NCBI RefSeq assembly: GCF_000720185.1
Contig: NZ_JOIY01000003.1
Span: 62,001-126,000 of the forward strand
DNA from: Streptomyces sp. NRRL S-340
GTDB taxonomy: Bacteria; Actinomycetota; Actinomycetes; Streptomycetales; Streptomycetaceae
Direction of reading: 5' to 3'
DNA length: 64,000 nt
In this document: piece by piece, positions 62,276 through 64,000 of the stretch
Layout: each line of letters begins with the position of its first letter
How positions within the stretch are numbered: position 1 is the first letter of the stretch
Translations under genes and position numbers: made by a program
Notes under the pieces: model-generated
What the model saw: only the letters and a program-made list of their open reading frames with translations
What the model was told of the DNA's origin: nothing
Database searches by the model: none

Positions 62276-63784
62276 ATGGAGGATCTGGGCACGAGCGACC
62301 CACGGCGGATCGGCCCCTACACGCTGCGGGCGCGGCTGGGGCAGGGCGGGATGGGCCGGGTCTTTCTGGGCCGGTCGCCGTCCGGCCGGGCGGTGGCGGT
62401 GAAGGTGATCCACGAGCACCTTGCGCGGCAGACGGACTTCCGGCGGCGCTTCGCCCGGGAGGTGGCCTCGGTCCGGGCGGTGAGCGGCGCGTTCACCGCG
62501 CCGCTGGTGGGTGCCGGGCCGGAGGACGACGCGCCGTGGCTGGCGACCGTGTACGTACCGGGGCCGAGCCTGGCCGAGGCGGTGGCCGAGGCCGGCCCGT
62601 TCCCGCTGGAGTCGCTGTGGCCGCTGGCCGCCGGACTCGCTGAGGGCCTGCAGGACATCCACGCCGCCCGGGTGGTGCACCGTGATCTGAAGCCGGCCAA
62701 CGTGCTGCTGGCCGCCGACGGCCCGCGAGTGATCGACTTCGGTATCGCCCGTGCCCTCGATCACGCGTCCCTGACCCCGGACAGCGTGGTCATCGGAACC
62801 CCCGGCTACATCTCGCCCGAGCAGATCGGCAGCGACGAACTCGGTCCCGGCAGCGACGTGTTCACGCTGGGCCTCGTCCTCGCCTTCGCCGCCACCGGAC
62901 AGAGCCCGTTCGGCGAGGGCCCGCCGCTGGCCATGCTGCACCGCATCCTCCACGACGACGCGCGGCTCGACGGCGTCCCCGCACCGCTCCGCGGCCTGGT
63001 CGCCGCCTGCCTGGCCAAGGAACCCGCCGGTCGGCCCACCCCGCCCGAGGTCCTGAGAACCGTCACCGCGTCCTGGCACGCGCCCGAACAGTGGCCGGGC
63101 GGCACTCCGTGGCCCGCCCGCGTGACCGAGCTGCTCCCCCGTCACCGCCTCACCGACCCGGGTCCGCGATCAGCCGGCGCGCTCCCGCCGACCCGTGAGG
63201 AGCTGACACTTCGGTACACCCGGATCCGGCAGAACGAGCGCGATCAGGATCCGACGGCCGCGGCGCGGCAGATGGAGCAGCTGGCGGCCGATCAGGCCCG
63301 GTTCCTCGGTCCGGACCATCCCGACACCCTCCAGAGCCGCCACATGCACGCCTTCTACCTCGACATCGCCGGGCAGCCCGCGCAGGCCGCGCGGCTGATG
63401 GCCGGAGTGCTCGCGGACCGGAAGCGGATCCTCGGGGCCGACCACGAGGAGACCCTTCGGAGCGGACAACTCCACGCGCTTTCCCTCGGCAAGGGAGGCG
63501 ACCATGCGGAGGCGGCCCGGCTGTTGGCGCAGAACGCACTGGACCGGGCGCGGGTCCTCGGCCCCGACCACAGATCCACCCTCTGGAGCCGGCACCTGCA
63601 CGCGGAATTCGTCCATGCCGCCGGGGACCACGCGCAAGCCAGGCGGCTGATGGCCGGTGTGGTCGCGGACCTCACACGGGTCCTCGGCCCTGACCACCCC
63701 GCCACCCGCTCCAGCAGACACGTGCTCGAAAACCGTCTCCCCGTCGACCAGTCGCCCACCACGGCCGGTCAGCAGCCCTCCTGA
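62276..63784 (+). CDS. Ser/Thr protein kinase with C-terminal TPR repeats
   Basis: The 502-aa protein has a Hanks-type kinase (residues 12-275) with intact GQGGMGRVFLG, VAVKVI, HRDLKPANVLL, DFGIARAL and GTPGYISPEQ. Residues 325-485 hold four repeat units of about 43 residues (LGPDHPDTLQSRHMHAFYLD and variants: LGADHEETLRS, LGPDHRSTLWS, LGPDHPATRSS), which match kinesin-light-chain-type TPR motifs. No membrane segment is visible, so it is probably cytosolic and docks partner proteins through the repeats, unlike the two receptor kinases at 11-15 kb. The ATG at 62276 begins MEDLGTSDPRRIGPYTL. The frame upstream is a shadow. Confidence 0.92.
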   Translation: MEDLGTSDPRRIGPYTLRARLGQGGMGRVFLGRSPSGRAVAVKVIHEHLARQTDFRRRFAREVASVRAVSGAFTAPLVGAGPEDDAPWLATVYVPGPSLAEAVAEAGPFPLESLWPLAAGLAEGLQDIHAARVVHRDLKPANVLLAADGPRVIDFGIARALDHASLTPDSVVIGTPGYISPEQIGSDELGPGSDVFTLGLVLAFAATGQSPFGEGPPLAMLHRILHDDARLDGVPAPLRGLVAACLAKEPAGRPTPPEVLRTVTASWHAPEQWPGGTPWPARVTELLPRHRLTDPGPRSAGALPPTREELTLRYTRIRQNERDQDPTAAARQMEQLAADQARFLGPDHPDTLQSRHMHAFYLDIAGQPAQAARLMAGVLADRKRILGADHEETLRSGQLHALSLGKGGDHAEAARLLAQNALDRARVLGPDHRSTLWSRHLHAEFVHAAGDHAQARRLMAGVVADLTRVLGPDHPATRSSRHVLENRLPVDQSPTTAGQQPS

Positions 63785-64000
63785 AGAACTCGCCCGCACA
63801 GGTCGCTCACCGTTGCGTGAGGGGCCGGGTACGGCGTGCCGACGCCAGCCTCGCCTTCCACCCCCGTCCGCCCCTCCGGATCCCCCTGGAAGGGAGGCGG
63901 CATCTGCCACAGCCTCCCCCACGCACAGGACCATCCGCCGGTGCTCGGCGCGGCCGGCTGTCACACCGAGTACGTGACGTTCCAGTCGCGCGGCAGCGAC
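63785..64000. other. Right end of the window, no gene
   Basis: No supported frame or repeat in the last 216 bases. Confidence 0.4.

Overview
The window is a very GC-rich, densely coded actinobacterial chromosome segment, almost certainly Streptomyces. The third codon position is nearly always G or C, GTG starts and ATGA/GTGA overlaps are common, rare TTA (bldA-type) codons occur in a few genes, and the gene families are typical: many TetR/LysR/MarR/ArsR regulators, receptor-type Ser/Thr kinases, MFS exporters and Tat or Sec secreted enzymes. The mix of lone regulators, secreted enzymes, pseudogenes and short inverted-repeat elements suggests an accessory (arm-like) region rather than the chromosomal core.

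Layout. 0-8.9 kb: small unknown genes, a Tat-exported sulfatase, a GNAT acetyltransferase, a 981-aa membrane protein ending in a periplasmic-binding-protein (PBP) module, two decayed genes and a peptidase-S51-like protein. 9.2-15.4 kb: a TIGR04222-like membrane protein, then a coupled operon of one lipoprotein and two receptor Ser/Thr kinases whose outer domains are LivJ-type PBPs. 15.6-16.5 kb: two long hairpins and a 164-bp element with terminal inverted repeats, of which further copies lie at 50.5 and 57.9 kb. 16.5-18.4 kb: an FAD monooxygenase divergent from a class-A-like TetR, with tetO-like operators between. 18.8-25.7 kb: an ArsR-type regulator, two secreted proteins sharing Cys-rich C-terminal repeats (one with 53-aa tandem repeats, one a glycosidase-like protein), and a PEP-mutase/isocitrate-lyase family enzyme. 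25.9-33.6 kb: an ISL3 transposase remnant, a TetR/MFS pair with clear operators, a small secreted peptide, a VOC protein, LysR/hydrolase, and a secreted serine hydrolase.

33.7-49.2 kb is the most coherent region and looks like a small biosynthetic cluster. A class II DAHP synthase (PhzC type), chorismate synthase and shikimate kinase would raise chorismate supply. PhzE makes 2-amino-2-deoxyisochorismate and PhzD hydrolyses it to trans-2,3-dihydro-3-hydroxyanthranilate (DHHA). No phzF, phzA/B or phzG is present, so the pathway appears to stop at, or leave from, DHHA instead of making a phenazine. Next to these genes are a carboxylic acid reductase, a class IV (PabC-like) aminotransferase or lyase, a TetR with an operator array, an MFS exporter, and a transposase-derived protein that has lost a catalytic Asp and carries a TTA codon. 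This combination is the best candidate here for an undescribed system.

49.5-64 kb: an SLT-type secreted muralytic protein, aldo/keto reductase, BrkB/YihY membrane protein, DinB-like protein, a RibD-like reductase overlapping an ArsR-SRPBCC fusion, a MarR/phenolic acid decarboxylase pair, a RecQ-like helicase, SDR and mannose-6-phosphate-isomerase genes in an overlapping pair, and a cytosolic Ser/Thr kinase with TPR repeats.
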